Notes: generated from the letters alone by a model not told the origin. Numbered from the stretch's first letter, positions 46,105-56,272 are shown. The stretch: 64,000 nt of DNA from Lysobacterales bacterium PRO7 (GCA_021404785.1 QWHH01000011.1:24789-88788), one strand, 5' to 3'. A program made the numbers and translations.

Positions 46105-47346
46105 TCAACTCTGCGCGCGAATGAACTCCCGCACCTGCGGATAGACGACATTGCGCCAGCGCCGTCCGCTGAAGATGCCGTAATGGCCGGCGCCTTCGAC
46201 AGTCAGGTGGCGCTTGCGTTTGGCTGCGATGCCGGTGCACAAATCGTGTGCGGCGCGGGTCTGGCCGAGGCCTGAAATATCGTCGAGTTCGCCTTCGATG
46301 GTGAGCAGCGCCGTGCTGCGAATCGCCTGCGGACGCACGCGTTCGCCGCCAACTTCCCATTTTCCCGTCGGCAGGGCGTGATCCTGGAACACCGTCTTGA
46401 TCGTGTCGAGGTAGTACTCGGCCGGCATGTCGAGCACGGCGTTGTATTCGTCGTAGAAGCGCCGGTGCGCGTCGGCGTCTTCCATATCGCCACGGCACAG
46501 GTTTTCGTAGAAATCCCAATGCGACATGAAATGCCGGCCCGGATTCATGGCGAGAAATCCCGCGTGTTGCAAAAATCCCGGATACACGCGGCGGCCGCGG
46601 CCGGGATAGTTTTCCGGCACTTCCTGCACCAGGGTGTTTTCGAACCACGATATCGACTTGTGCGTGGCCAGATCGTCCACGCTGGTCGGGCTCACACGCG
46701 TATCGATCGGGCCGCCCATCAGCGTCATCGATCGCGGCAGTGGCTCGCCATTGGCTGCCATCAAAGCGAGTGCGCCGAGCACCGGCACGGTCGGTTGGCA
46801 CACGGAAATGATGTGCAGGTTTTTCGCGCCGATGTGCGCGATGAACTCGCGCATGTAGGCAACGTAGTCGTCCAGATGAAACGGTCCGGCTGCTGCCGGC
46901 ACCATGCGCGCGTCGATCCAATCGGTCAGGAAGACCTTGTGCTCGGGCAGCAGGGTGCGCACGGTGTCGCGCAGCAACGTGGAGTGGTGGCCGGAGAGCG
47001 GCGCGACCACGAGCACGGTCGGGTCGTTCTTCAGCGCGGCGAGTGTCGGCACGTCGTCGCTGAAGCGCTTGAAGCGCAGCAGGTTGCAGAAGGGTTTGGC
47101 CAACGCGACGCGTTCGAGGATGGCGACATCCTGGCCGTGAGCGTTGACAGTCTGGATTCCGAAGATCGGTTTTTCGTAATCCTTGCCGAGCCGGTAGACC
47201 AGTTCGCAATTGGCGGCGGCGCGTTGCGCGAAGGGCAGTTGCGACAGCCAGCTCTCGGGAGTGGATAGCATCTTCGCGCTGGTCTGCGACCAGGCCAGCA
47301 GCGGATTGAACAGGTTGCGGTTGAATTCGTGCAATTGGTACAGCAT
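46105..47346 (-). CDS. phaZ: Intracellular polyhydroxybutyrate depolymerase
   Basis: 413 residues from ATG at 47346 (another ATG lies two codons upstream). Alpha/beta-hydrolase of the PhaZ type: MLYQLHEFNRNLFNPLLAW start, LTDWIDARMVP, and ISVCQPTVP with a Cys nucleophile in the elbow, and GAGHYGIFSGRRWR with the catalytic His. It mobilises stored PHB in the cytoplasm. No phaC or phasin gene is in the window. Confidence 0.92.
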   Translation of the reverse strand: MLYQLHEFNRNLFNPLLAWSQTSAKMLSTPESWLSQLPFAQRAAANCELVYRLGKDYEKPIFGIQTVNAHGQDVAILERVALAKPFCNLLRFKRFSDDVPTLAALKNDPTVLVVAPLSGHHSTLLRDTVRTLLPEHKVFLTDWIDARMVPAAAGPFHLDDYVAYMREFIAHIGAKNLHIISVCQPTVPVLGALALMAANGEPLPRSMTLMGGPIDTRVSPTSVDDLATHKSISWFENTLVQEVPENYPGRGRRVYPGFLQHAGFLAMNPGRHFMSHWDFYENLCRGDMEDADAHRRFYDEYNAVLDMPAEYYLDTIKTVFQDHALPTGKWEVGGERVRPQAIRSTALLTIEGELDDISGLGQTRAAHDLCTGIAAKRKRHLTVEGAGHYGIFSGRRWRNVVYPQVREFIRAQS

Positions 47347-47438
47347 CGGCATTCCCGGGGGCCGGCAAATACCCGGCGGCGGCGCATTGTGGCGGATTTT
47401 GTGTTGCAATGCGACAGCGCATCCAGAGGAGGAAGGTC

Positions 47439-47831
47439 ATGCACAACGCAACGAACGCCGAGCCCGTTTTCCATCCGTTTACCGCGGTTCCGGGAATGCC
47501 GTTTTCCGAGGCCGTGGAAGTCGGCCAGATGCTGTTCCTGTCCGGACAGATCGGCACCGACACGAATGGAAAACTTGTCGGCGGCGGCATCGCCGAAGAG
47601 ACCCGACACGCGCTGGCAAACATCAGCCGCGTGCTCGCGCGCTACAACTCGTCAATGGAGCGCGTGGTCAAGGTCACGGTGATGTTGGCTGACATGGCCG
47701 AATGGCCGGCGATGAACACCGAGTACAAGAAATTCTTCCCGAAGAATCCGCCGGTGCGCAGCGCGTTCGGTTGCAACGGGCTGGCGATGAATGCGCGCGT
47801 CGAGATCGAGTGCATTGCCATGCGTCGCTGA
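47439..47831 (+). CDS. RidA family protein (enamine/imine deaminase)
   Basis: 130 residues; GAGGAGGAAGG precedes the ATG at 47439. Motifs: MLFLSGQIGTD, ALANISRVL, RSAFGCNGLAMNARVEIECIA. The arginine in PPVRSAF is the usual substrate carboxylate ligand. It removes reactive imine intermediates from PLP enzymes. Confidence 0.92.
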   Translation: MHNATNAEPVFHPFTAVPGMPFSEAVEVGQMLFLSGQIGTDTNGKLVGGGIAEETRHALANISRVLARYNSSMERVVKVTVMLADMAEWPAMNTEYKKFFPKNPPVRSAFGCNGLAMNARVEIECIAMRR

Positions 47832-47907
47832 TCCCGCAAAAAAGCGGCTTCTCAGACTGCTTTCGCGCGGGTAGACTCGGGGCGACAGCGTTGTCGTGGA
47901 GCAGTCC

Positions 47908-49740
47908 GTGAAGCCGACCGATATTCGCAAACCCGACTACTTCCACAAGGTCGTCGATTGCCAGTGGGCGTGCCCGGCGCATACGCCGGTTCCCGAGTAC
48001 ATCCGCCTGATCGCGGCCGGCCGCCACGACGACGCGTACCTGATCAACTGGAAATCGAACGTCTTCCCCGGAATCCTCGGCCGCACCTGCGATCGCCCGT
48101 GCGAGCCGGCGTGCCGGCGCGGACGCGTGGAGGAAAACAACGGTGAGAAGCCCGAGCCGGTCGCGATCTGCCGCCTAAAGCGCGTCTGCGCAGACAATAA
48201 AGATGCCGACGCAATCCGCGCGCGCATGCCAAAACCCGTTGCGAAGAAAAACGGCAAGCGCATTGCTTGCGTAGGAGCAGGTCCGGCGTCGCTCACGGTC
48301 GCCCGCGATCTTGCGCCACTCGGCTATCACGTCACCGTGTTCGAGGCCGACGCGAAAGGCGGCGGCTTCATGCGGACGCAGGTTCCGCGCTTCCGCCTGC
48401 CCGAGGAAGTGATCGACGAGGAAGTCGGTTACATCCTCGACCTCGGCGTCGAGTTGCGCGGCAACACGCGCATCGATTCGATGAAGGACCTGCTCGCGCA
48501 GAAGTTCGACGCGGTCTTCGTCGGTTCCGGCGCCCCGCGCGGTCGCGATCTGGAAATTCCGGGGCGGCGCGAAGCCGCCGCGAACATTCACATCGGCCTG
48601 GACTGGCTGGCGTCGGTGTATTTCGAGCACGTCAAGAAAATTGGCCGGCGCGTGATCGTGCTCGGCGGCGGCAACACCGCGATGGATTGCTGCCGCTCGT
48701 CGCGTCGCCTCGGTGGCGAGGACGTGAAGGTGATCGTGCGCTCGGGCTTCGAGGAAATGAAGGCCTCGCCGTGGGAAAAAGAGGATGCACAGCACGAGGG
48801 CATTCCGATCCTGAACTATCTGGTGCCAAAAACTTTCGTGCACGAAAACGGCAAGCTCACCGGCATGACCTTCGAGAAAGTCCGCGCCGAGCACGATGCC
48901 AAGGGCCGGCGCAAGCTGGTCCCGACCGGCGAACCGGATGCATTCTTCGAATGCGACGATGTGTTGATTGCGGTCGGTCAGGAGAACGCGTTTCCGTGGA
49001 TCGAGCGTGATATTGGTATCGAGTTTGACTCCGAATGGGACATGCCGAAGGTCGACAAGATCACGATGCAATCGACGCTGCCGAACGTGTTTTTCGGTGG
49101 TGACGCCGCATTCGGGCCGAAGAACATCATCTGGGCCGTGGCGCATGGTCACGACGCGGCGGTGTCGATCGACAAGTTCCTGAACGGCGAGGACATCCAC
49201 GAACGGCCGGAACCGGGCGTCAGCCTGATCTCGCAGAAGATGGGCATTCACGAGTGGAGCTACGACAATGATATCTCCAACGACGCGCGTTATGCGGTGC
49301 CGTGGCGCGACAAGGCGCAGACGCTGAAAAGCATCAAGACCGAAGTCGAACTCGGCTTTGACGCCAAGAGCGCGCTTGCCGAAGCGCAGCGTTGCCTTAA
49401 CTGCGACGTGCAGACCGTGTTTACCAAGGACGTGTGCATCGAGTGCGACGCCTGCGTGGACATCTGCCCGATGGACTGCATCACCTTCACGCAGAACGGC
49501 GAAGAAGCGGATGTGCGCACGCACCTGTCCGCGCCGGCGTTGAACCTCACGCAAGCGCTGTACGTGTCGGATACGCTCAAGACGGGCAGGGTGATGGTCA
49601 AGGACGAGGACGTGTGCCTGCACTGCGGCTTGTGCGCCGAACGCTGCCCGACCGGGGCCTGGGACATGCGCAAGTTCTTCCTCGAGATGACGCACGCGGG
49701 GCCTGGCTGCCACAAGCATGCGAAGAAGGAGGCGGCGTGA
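47908..49740 (+). CDS. GltD-like FAD/NAD(P) oxidoreductase with two [4Fe-4S] motifs
   Basis: 610 residues from GTG at 47908 (GGAG 6 nt upstream; a GTG at 47896 is the alternative). The N-terminal cysteine-rich helical domain (CQWACPAHTPVPEYI, CDRPCEPACRR) is followed by two nucleotide-binding folds (GAGPASLTVARDLAPLG and GGGNTAMDCCRSSRRLG). The C-terminus holds CIECDACVDICPMDC and CLHCGLCAERCPTGAW. The protein can pass electrons between iron-sulfur centres and NAD(P)H. It overlaps the next gene by 4 nt, so it is probably the electron-transfer partner of the 2-oxoacid oxidoreductase. TAGACT at 47872 may be the -10. Confidence 0.88.
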   Translation: MKPTDIRKPDYFHKVVDCQWACPAHTPVPEYIRLIAAGRHDDAYLINWKSNVFPGILGRTCDRPCEPACRRGRVEENNGEKPEPVAICRLKRVCADNKDADAIRARMPKPVAKKNGKRIACVGAGPASLTVARDLAPLGYHVTVFEADAKGGGFMRTQVPRFRLPEEVIDEEVGYILDLGVELRGNTRIDSMKDLLAQKFDAVFVGSGAPRGRDLEIPGRREAAANIHIGLDWLASVYFEHVKKIGRRVIVLGGGNTAMDCCRSSRRLGGEDVKVIVRSGFEEMKASPWEKEDAQHEGIPILNYLVPKTFVHENGKLTGMTFEKVRAEHDAKGRRKLVPTGEPDAFFECDDVLIAVGQENAFPWIERDIGIEFDSEWDMPKVDKITMQSTLPNVFFGGDAAFGPKNIIWAVAHGHDAAVSIDKFLNGEDIHERPEPGVSLISQKMGIHEWSYDNDISNDARYAVPWRDKAQTLKSIKTEVELGFDAKSALAEAQRCLNCDVQTVFTKDVCIECDACVDICPMDCITFTQNGEEADVRTHLSAPALNLTQALYVSDTLKTGRVMVKDEDVCLHCGLCAERCPTGAWDMRKFFLEMTHAGPGCHKHAKKEAA

Positions 49741-51578
49741 AACCGATTCAAGCCACCAACGATTTCGTCATCAAGTTCGCCAACGTCAACGGCTCGGGTT
49801 CGGCATCGGCGAACGAGTTGTTTGCGAAATCCATCCTGCGCATGGGCGTGCCGGTGAGTCCGCGCAACATTTTCCCGTCGAACATCCAGGGACTGCCAAC
49901 CTGGTACGAAGTGCGCGTGAACGAACGCGGCTGGCTCGGCCGGCGCGGCGGCGTGGACATGATGGTGGCGATGAATCCGCAGACCTGGGATGCGGACATC
50001 GCCGAGATCGAACCGGGCGGTTACCTGTTCTACGACTCGACGCGACCACTGCCGCCATCGAAGTTTCGTGACGACATCACCGTCATCGGCATGCCGCTCA
50101 CCGCGATCTGCAACCGCACCTACGCGGACGCCCGCCAGCGGCAGTTGTTCAAGAACATCATGTACATCGGCGCGCTGTCGGTGTTGCTCGACATCGATCC
50201 TGCCGAAATCGAAAAGCTTTTTGGCGAGCAGTACAAGGGCAAGGAGAAGCTGCTCGATTCCAACGTCAAAGCGTTGCATCTGGGCCGCGATTACGCCAAG
50301 GAACACCTCGCGCCGATCGGCTTGAAGGTGCGCCGCGCGAATGCGGTCGGCGAGCGCATCTTCGTCGACGGCAATTCCGCGGCGGCGCTGGGCTGCGTCT
50401 ACGGCGGTGCGACGGTGTGCGCGTGGTATCCGATCACGCCGTCGTCGTCGCTGGCCGAAGCATTCCAGAAATACTGCATGAAATTTCGCGTCGATGCCGA
50501 GACCGGCGAAAACAAGTTTGCGATCGTGCAGGCCGAGGACGAAATCGCCTCGATCGGCATGGTCGTTGGCGCCGGCTGGAACGGTGCGCGTGCGTTCACG
50601 ACCACATCCGGCCCGGGCATTTCGCTGATGAACGAGTTTATCGGCCTGGCGTATTTTGCCGAGATTCCGGTGACCATCATCGATGTGCAGCGCGGCGGCC
50701 CGTCCACCGGTATGCCCACGCGCACGCAGCAATCCGACGTGCTCGCTTGCGCCTATGCCTCGCACGGCGACACCAAGCATGTACTGCTGTTCCCGGAAGA
50801 CCCGCGTGAATGTTTTGACTTTTCCGCGCAGGCGCTTGATCTGGCCGACCGACTGCAAACGCCGGTTTTCGTTCTGACCGATCTGGATATCGGCATGAAC
50901 CAGCGCCTGACCGCACCGTTCGAATGGGACGATGCGCGTGCCTACGACCGCGGCAAGGTGATGACGACCGAGGAATTGGAAGCCGGAAAATATTTTGGTC
51001 GCTACAAGGATGTCGATGGCGACGGCATTCCGTGGCGCACCTATCCCGCGACGCACCCCAAGCGTGGGAGCTTCTTTACGCGTGGTACCAGCAAGAATCC
51101 GGAGGCGCGTTACTCCGAGCGCGGCGACGATTACATCTACAACATGCAGCGGCTGCTGAAGAAATTCGATACGGCGAAGGCTCTGGTGCCGCAGCCGATC
51201 CTGCACGCGGCGAACGACAAGACCCGCTACGGGGCGATCTACTACGGCTCGACCAGCCCGGCGATGGATGAAGCGCTGGCGGCTTTGGATGCCGACGGGT
51301 TGCATGTGGATGCGCTGCGCCTGCGCGCGTTTCCGTTCCCGGATCCCGTCGCGCAATTCATCGCTGCACATGATCATATGTTCGTGATCGAGCAGAACCG
51401 TGATGCGCAGTTGCGCTCGCTTATCGTCAACGAATTCGGCATCGATCCCGCGCGGCTGGTGCCTGTCCTGCACTACGACGGCACGCCGATCACCGCCCGT
51501 TTCATCGCCGGCGCGATCGGCAAGCACATGCACGCGGCGAAAGTCGTGTCGATCGAATCCAAGGCGGCGCACTCATGA
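49737..51578 (+). CDS. 2-oxoacid:acceptor oxidoreductase, gamma-alpha fused subunit (KorA-like)
   Basis: 613 residues from a GTG overlapping the previous stop, with a perfect AAGGAGG. The first ~190 residues are the gamma domain (FANVNGSGSASANELFAKSILRMG), then the alpha (pyrimidine-binding) domain begins GNSAAALGCVYGGATVCAWYPITPSSSL. It forms a thiamine-diphosphate enzyme with the next gene product, most likely oxidising 2-oxoglutarate to succinyl-CoA; pyruvate or branched 2-oxoacids cannot be excluded from sequence. Confidence 0.92.
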   Translation: MKPIQATNDFVIKFANVNGSGSASANELFAKSILRMGVPVSPRNIFPSNIQGLPTWYEVRVNERGWLGRRGGVDMMVAMNPQTWDADIAEIEPGGYLFYDSTRPLPPSKFRDDITVIGMPLTAICNRTYADARQRQLFKNIMYIGALSVLLDIDPAEIEKLFGEQYKGKEKLLDSNVKALHLGRDYAKEHLAPIGLKVRRANAVGERIFVDGNSAAALGCVYGGATVCAWYPITPSSSLAEAFQKYCMKFRVDAETGENKFAIVQAEDEIASIGMVVGAGWNGARAFTTTSGPGISLMNEFIGLAYFAEIPVTIIDVQRGGPSTGMPTRTQQSDVLACAYASHGDTKHVLLFPEDPRECFDFSAQALDLADRLQTPVFVLTDLDIGMNQRLTAPFEWDDARAYDRGKVMTTEELEAGKYFGRYKDVDGDGIPWRTYPATHPKRGSFFTRGTSKNPEARYSERGDDYIYNMQRLLKKFDTAKALVPQPILHAANDKTRYGAIYYGSTSPAMDEALAALDADGLHVDALRLRAFPFPDPVAQFIAAHDHMFVIEQNRDAQLRSLIVNEFGIDPARLVPVLHYDGTPITARFIAGAIGKHMHAAKVVSIESKAAHS

Positions 51579-52630
51579 CCTACATCGCCAAACCCAAACT
51601 GCATCATCCGAGCCTGACCTGCAACGCGGCCGGGTTCACGCGCCGCGATTACGAAGGCGCAGTGTCGACCCTGTGCGCCGGCTGCGGCCACGATTCGATT
51701 TCGGCTGCCATCATCCAGGCCTGCTGGGAACTCGACATCCAGCCGCACCGCGTGGCGAAACTGTCCGGCATCGGTTGCAGCAGCAAGACGCCGACGTATT
51801 TCCTGTCCGCCTCGCACGGCTTCAACACCGTGCACGGACGCATGCCCTCGGTGCTGACCGGCGCGAACCTCGCCAACAAGGAATTGTTGTATCTGGGCGT
51901 TTCCGGCGACGGCGATTCGGCCTCCATCGGCATCGGCCAGTTCGTGCACGCGATCCGGCGCGGCGTGAACATGGTCTACATCGTCGAGAACAATGGCGTG
52001 TACGGATTGACCAAGGGCCAATTCTCCGCGACCGCGGACCTGGGTTCGAAATCCAAGAAAGGCGTGACCAATACCGATTCGCCGCTGGACATGGTCGGCA
52101 TGGCGTTGCAGCTTGGCGCGAGTTTCGTCGCGCGCGGATTCTCCGGCGACAAGCCGCAACTGGTGCCGCTGATCAAGGCCGCGATCAAGCACAAGGGCGC
52201 GGCGTTTCTCGACGTGATCAGTCCGTGCGTCGCATTCAACAACCATCCGGGCAGCACCAAGAGCTACGACTATGTGCGCGAGCACAACGAAGCGGCGAAC
52301 CGCCTCGACTTCATCGATGGCCGTGACGAAATCACCGTGGACTATGCCGCCGGTGAACTGATCGACGTGACCCAGCACGACGGCAACGTGATCCGCCTGC
52401 GCAAGCTCGCCGCGAGCTACAGTCCGCACGACCGCGTCGCCGCGATGAATTACCTGCACGAGCGTTCGGCGAAAGGCGAAGTCGTTACCGGCTTGCTTTA
52501 CGTCGACGAGGACGCACACGACCTGCACGGACACATGAACACGGTGTCCACGCCGTTGAACCGGCTCGCAGCGAAGGAGCTGAGCCCGGGCAAGAAGGCG
52601 CTGGAGAAGATCAACGCGGCGTTGCGGTAA
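51575..52630 (+). CDS. 2-oxoacid:acceptor oxidoreductase beta subunit (KorB-like)
   Basis: 351 residues. Thiamine diphosphate motif GDGDSASIGIGQFVHA with NNGVYGLTKGQFS; N-terminal LCAGCGHDSISAA and KLSGIGCSSKTP. No [4Fe-4S] cluster cysteines of the CxxCxxC ferredoxin type are seen in it, which fits the iron-sulfur load being on the GltD-like partner. It overlaps korA-like by 4 nt. Confidence 0.93.
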   Translation: MTYIAKPKLHHPSLTCNAAGFTRRDYEGAVSTLCAGCGHDSISAAIIQACWELDIQPHRVAKLSGIGCSSKTPTYFLSASHGFNTVHGRMPSVLTGANLANKELLYLGVSGDGDSASIGIGQFVHAIRRGVNMVYIVENNGVYGLTKGQFSATADLGSKSKKGVTNTDSPLDMVGMALQLGASFVARGFSGDKPQLVPLIKAAIKHKGAAFLDVISPCVAFNNHPGSTKSYDYVREHNEAANRLDFIDGRDEITVDYAAGELIDVTQHDGNVIRLRKLAASYSPHDRVAAMNYLHERSAKGEVVTGLLYVDEDAHDLHGHMNTVSTPLNRLAAKELSPGKKALEKINAALR

Positions 52631-52665
52631 CTGTACGTATCAGTCCAACCAATTTTGGAGGGACT

Positions 52666-53097
52666 ATGTTTATTCGATTGCTTTTCGCCTCGGCCTTGCT
52701 GGCCGCATCCGGCATTGCATGTTCAGAAGATGCCGCAATTCCAGCCATTACAAATCCCATTGCTTGCAAGCAGACATCTGAATCGGTGGTCGTCACTTTC
52801 GGATACAACCGACATCCAACGTATTTCGGCGTCCTGACGCCTCAGGATGAGTTTGTATACCTGAGATATTCGCCGCGGAAAATCGATGTCCTCGGAAAAC
52901 GCTACAAGCACGAGCCGTTAGTCATTCCCCTGCGAAATTTGGAAGGGTATGTGGTGACGGGCAACGACTTGGTCCGCAGGCGGGTATTTGCGACGCCGGG
53001 GAAATACGTGTTGCGATTCGAAGATGCCAACCGGATTGCGCATGACGACATTTTTCGCTTGAGTTGCGAAATTGTCATATCTGATCGAACGTCTTGA
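52666..53097 (+). CDS. Small exported protein of unknown function
   Basis: 143 residues; GGAGGGACT before the ATG. Signal peptide MFIRLLFASALLAASGIAC. The mature part has two cysteines (ITNPIACKQ and LSCEIVIS) that could form a disulfide, and a beta-rich pattern. I recognise no family. The DNA is A/T-richer than the KorAB genes before it, and the 231 bp after it hold no convincing gene. Confidence 0.65.
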   Translation: MFIRLLFASALLAASGIACSEDAAIPAITNPIACKQTSESVVVTFGYNRHPTYFGVLTPQDEFVYLRYSPRKIDVLGKRYKHEPLVIPLRNLEGYVVTGNDLVRRRVFATPGKYVLRFEDANRIAHDDIFRLSCEIVISDRTS

Positions 53098-53329
53098 AAG
53101 GGCAGCGCAGGAGTTGGGTCGGCACGCTCGGCCACTCACGGCAAAGGGAGCTTTGCTTCAACCAAGATGCCGTCCAAGAGTTTAGTCGGGTGTTTCGCCA
53201 CCAATGGATGTGGTGTCGAACGATGTTGCAATGCAAACCGGATTGGTGGGCCTTGCTACTGCAGCATGTGCTGTGTTGCCAAGCCTCCTCCTATTTTCCA
53301 ATACGGCGTAAAGTCATGATGTTTACACG

Positions 53330-53935
53330 ATGTCGTTAAAGCGTTACGACCGCGCCTACTTCGACAAGTGGTATCGACACCCGCGTCACGCGGTGGCGTC
53401 GCGCAGCGAGCTGGAACGCAAGGTCGCGCTGGCCGTGGCAACGGCCGAATATTTTCTCGGTCGGCGCATCGTCAACGTACTCGACGTCGGCTGCGGCGAG
53501 GGCGTGTGGCGCGCTCCGCTGCGCAAGTTGCGGCCGTCCGTCGAATATCTCGGTCTTGATGGCAGCGAGTACGCGATCGCGCGTTACGGGCGCTCGCGCA
53601 ATCTGCGCCTTGCGAGGTTCGGCGATCTCGAACACCTGCGCTTCGATCGGGATTTCGATTTGATTGTCTGCTCCGACACGCTGCATTACGTGCGCACGCC
53701 GGAATTTCGCCGCGGCTTGCGCGGGCTCGTCGACATGCTCGACGGCGTGGCATTTCTGGAGCTGTTCGCGCGCGAAGACGAACCCGAAGGCGACCGCGAA
53801 GGATTTCTCGCGCGGCCGGCAAACTGGTATCGGCGTGAATTCCATGCCGCAGGATTGATAACCTGCGGCGCACACTGTTACATCGGGCCGCGCTTGAAGG
53901 ATTGCGTTGCGGCGCTGGAATTGCCCGCCAGTTGA
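53330..53935 (+). CDS. Class I SAM-dependent methyltransferase
   Basis: 201 residues. SAM-binding motif I NVLDVGCGEGVWRAPL, acidic motif II YLGLDGSEYAI, motif IV DLIVCSDTLHYV. An N-terminal YDRAYFDKWYRHP segment precedes it. The substrate is unknown. No clear ribosome-binding site is visible. Confidence 0.87.
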   Translation: MSLKRYDRAYFDKWYRHPRHAVASRSELERKVALAVATAEYFLGRRIVNVLDVGCGEGVWRAPLRKLRPSVEYLGLDGSEYAIARYGRSRNLRLARFGDLEHLRFDRDFDLIVCSDTLHYVRTPEFRRGLRGLVDMLDGVAFLELFAREDEPEGDREGFLARPANWYRREFHAAGLITCGAHCYIGPRLKDCVAALELPAS

Positions 53936-54095
53936 TTGCGCCAGACTTGCGACTGACGGTGACGTTTCCCCAGCACGCTGGTCTGTTCATTGAACGCGCG
54001 CGCTATCCGTAGTAGGGTCGGGCTTGGGGCGGTGTTGACTGCGTTGCTGGCAGGAGGCACCTGTAACACATGGTTGTTTGATCTGGAGGAAGATC

Positions 54096-54920
54096 ATGTC
54101 CATTTTCCGCTATGCCACGGCGTTGTCCGTGTTCCTCGTGAATTACTGCATCGCGCAGACATTCACCTTCGATCCGCCCAATCCCCAAGCGGGACAGAAA
54201 TTCAGCATCAATGCCGTGTGGCCCAACAGTGGACGTTCGGTAAAGACACAGGGCTATGTTTTTGCCCCGAACTTGCATAGCTATCCAGATCCATCCGATG
54301 GCGGCAGGATCAATGTGTGGTTTGTGCAGGATGGCAATGGTTTTGCAACGCCGCCGCCGGGGTTGGTCATTCGCGCAGCACAGGATATTGATGGGTTGCC
54401 CGCGGGCACTTACACGGTCAGCGTCAACTGGATTCCGGATCCGGATCCGCTCGTCAACACTGCAGCAAATTCACCGCAGACGTTCCAGCTCGTGGTCGGC
54501 GGAAATTCGACGGGAGAACCACCGGAGTCATTTGTGATTGGCAACGGCATCACCGGCAACTGGTACAACCCGGACCAGAGCGGGCACGGGTTTTCCCTTG
54601 AAGTGTTGCCGGGCGGCACGCTGCTTGCCGAATGGTTCGTGTTCTCGCCCACGGGCAGCCGCGACTGGATCGCGGCAAGCGGGCCGATCAACGGCAATAC
54701 GGCCACGCTGAATGCGTTTCGTACGGACGGTTCCGGCGGCCAGTTTCCGCCGCACTTCAATGCGGCGGCGGTGCAACAACAGTCGTGGGGAATAATCACG
54801 TTCGCGTTCAGCGATTGCAACAACGGTACGGTCGCCTGGCAATCGACACAATCCGGTTATGCACCGGGCTCGCTGCCGATCACGCGCTTGACCACGCCGA
54901 ACGGGCTGCATTGCCCGTAA
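54096..54920 (+). CDS. Secreted protein with a C-terminal WYNP module
   Basis: 274 residues from ATG at 54096 behind GGAGGAAG. Signal peptide, an Ig/beta-sandwich-like N-terminal half (FDPPNPQAGQKFSINAVWPN, LPAGTYTVSVNWIPDPD), then the module ITGNWYNPDQSGHGFSLEVLPG with AEWFVFSPTG and RDWIAASG. It is the simplest of the three WYNP proteins in the window: one copy, no enzyme domain. Function unknown. It ends in a Cys-Pro, as does the S8 protease. Confidence 0.75.
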   Translation: MSIFRYATALSVFLVNYCIAQTFTFDPPNPQAGQKFSINAVWPNSGRSVKTQGYVFAPNLHSYPDPSDGGRINVWFVQDGNGFATPPPGLVIRAAQDIDGLPAGTYTVSVNWIPDPDPLVNTAANSPQTFQLVVGGNSTGEPPESFVIGNGITGNWYNPDQSGHGFSLEVLPGGTLLAEWFVFSPTGSRDWIAASGPINGNTATLNAFRTDGSGGQFPPHFNAAAVQQQSWGIITFAFSDCNNGTVAWQSTQSGYAPGSLPITRLTTPNGLHCP

Positions 54921-54934
54921 CGATGTGCGCAGAG

Positions 54935-54966
54935 TTTTCCCTCTCCCGCAGACAGGAGAGGGAAAA
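54935..54966. repeat. Perfect 12-bp palindrome between convergent genes
   Basis: TTTTCCCTCTCC (54935-54946), 8-nt loop, GGAGAGGGAAAA (54955-54966). It lies between the WYNP gene and rhlE. The A/T ends are in the wrong order for a standard U-tract terminator on either strand, so it is more like a CTCTCCC-type dispersed palindrome, though it may still act as a transcription barrier. Confidence 0.6.
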
Positions 54967-54970
54967 AGCA

Positions 54971-56272
54971 TTAAGCCTTGCGCTGATCGCGCTTGCCCTG
55001 CCAGAAGCGCGGCTTCTTGTTGGCGGGATTGTGCGGCTTCTTCGGGCCGTTTGCATGCGGGCGGCGCGCGTGATTCGTGCTGCGCGGCTTGCCATTGCTT
55101 GGACGCGGGCCATCGAAATTCAACGGGCGGCTCGGCTCGTAACCGGCGATGTTTTCCAGCGCGATATCCTGCTTGAGCAGACGCTTGATGTCGCGCAGCA
55201 GCGGTGCTTCCTCGGGTGCCACCAGTGACACCGCCAAGCCTTCCGCACCCGCGCGGCCGGTACGACCGATGCGATGCACGTAATCCTCGGCGACCATCGG
55301 CAGGTCGTAGTTGACGACCATGGGCAACTGGTCGATGTCGAGACCACGCGCGGCGATGTCGGTCGCAACCAGCACGGTGACCTTGCCGTCCTTGAATTCC
55401 TTCAGTGCCTTGGTGCGCGCGCCCTGACTCTTGTTGCCGTGGATCGCGGCAGTGCGCAAACCGAATTTTTCGAGGAAGTCGGCGAGCTTGTTCGCGCCGT
55501 GCTTGGTGCGGCTGAACACCAGGGTCTGGCGGCGGCTGTCCTGGCTCATCAGGTGCAGCAGCAAGTCGCGCTTGCGTGCAGCGTCGACCGGATGCACGCG
55601 ATGCGTGATCGTGGCCACGACGCTATTGCGTGCGGCGACCTGGACTTCGGCCGGATTGCGCATGAATTGCGCGGCGATTTTCTTGATCTCGTCGGCAAAA
55701 GTAGCCGAGAACAAAAGGGTCTGGCGCTGCTTTGGCAGCACGCCGAGAATGCGCCGGATCGCAGGCAGAAAGCCCATGTCGAGCATACGATCGGCTTCGT
55801 CGAGCACCAGGATCTCGATGCCGGACAAATCCACTGTGCGCCGTTCCATGTGATCGATCAGGCGGCCCGGGGTCGCGACCAGTACGTCGACGCCACGGCG
55901 CAGCGCGTCAACCTGTGGGCCCATGCCGACGCCGCCGAAAATCGTCGTGCTGAACATCTTGATGTGCTTGGCATATGCGCGCAGGCTGTCGTGCACCTGC
56001 GCGGCGAGTTCGCGCGTGGGAGTGAGGATCAGCGCGCGCGGGCGGCGCTTGCCGTTGGCCGCAGCCGGTGCGGTCTCGACGAACAGGCGCTGCAGCAAGG
56101 GCAAGGCGAACGCGGCAGTCTTGCCGGTGCCGGTCTGGGCGCCGGCGAGCATGTCGCGGCCAATCAGTGCGACCGGAATCGCGGCGGACTGGATCGGGGT
56201 GGGTGCGGTGTAGCCTTGATCGGCAAGCGCACGCAACAACGCGGGCGCAAGCCCGAGGGTTTCGAAACTCAT
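54971..56272 (-). CDS. rhlE: DEAD-box RNA helicase, RhlE-like
   Basis: 433 residues from ATG at 56272. Helicase motifs: Q motif [57 protein letters not shown] basic C-terminal tail (Arg, Lys, Asn and Pro-rich) follows residue about 375. RhlE helicases act in ribosome assembly and RNA turnover. The 5' region has an internal terminator and a hairpin covering the ribosome-binding site. Confidence 0.95.
   Translation of the reverse strand: MSFETLGLAPALLRALADQGYTAPTPIQSAAIPVALIGRDMLAGAQTGTGKTAAFALPLLQRLFVETAPAAANGKRRPRALILTPTRELAAQVHDSLRAYAKHIKMFSTTIFGGVGMGPQVDALRRGVDVLVATPGRLIDHMERRTVDLSGIEILVLDEADRMLDMGFLPAIRRILGVLPKQRQTLLFSATFADEIKKIAAQFMRNPAEVQVAARNSVVATITHRVHPVDAARKRDLLLHLMSQDSRRQTLVFSRTKHGANKLADFLEKFGLRTAAIHGNKSQGARTKALKEFKDGKVTVLVATDIAARGLDIDQLPMVVNYDLPMVAEDYVHRIGRTGRAGAEGLAVSLVAPEEAPLLRDIKRLLKQDIALENIAGYEPSRPLNFDGPRPSNGKPRSTNHARRPHANGPKKPHNPANKKPRFWQGKRDQRKA

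Noticed and set aside
49434-49736. Upstream extension of the korA-like frame
   Set aside because: Overlaps the GltD-like gene in another frame; the GTG at 49737 has a perfect AAGGAGG.
53098-53329. Small frames between the secreted orphan and the methyltransferase
   Set aside because: No ribosome-binding site, no recognisable sequence and mixed composition.
54935-54966. Rho-independent terminator for rhlE
   Set aside because: The stem is perfect, but no U tract follows on either strand; kept as a palindromic repeat.
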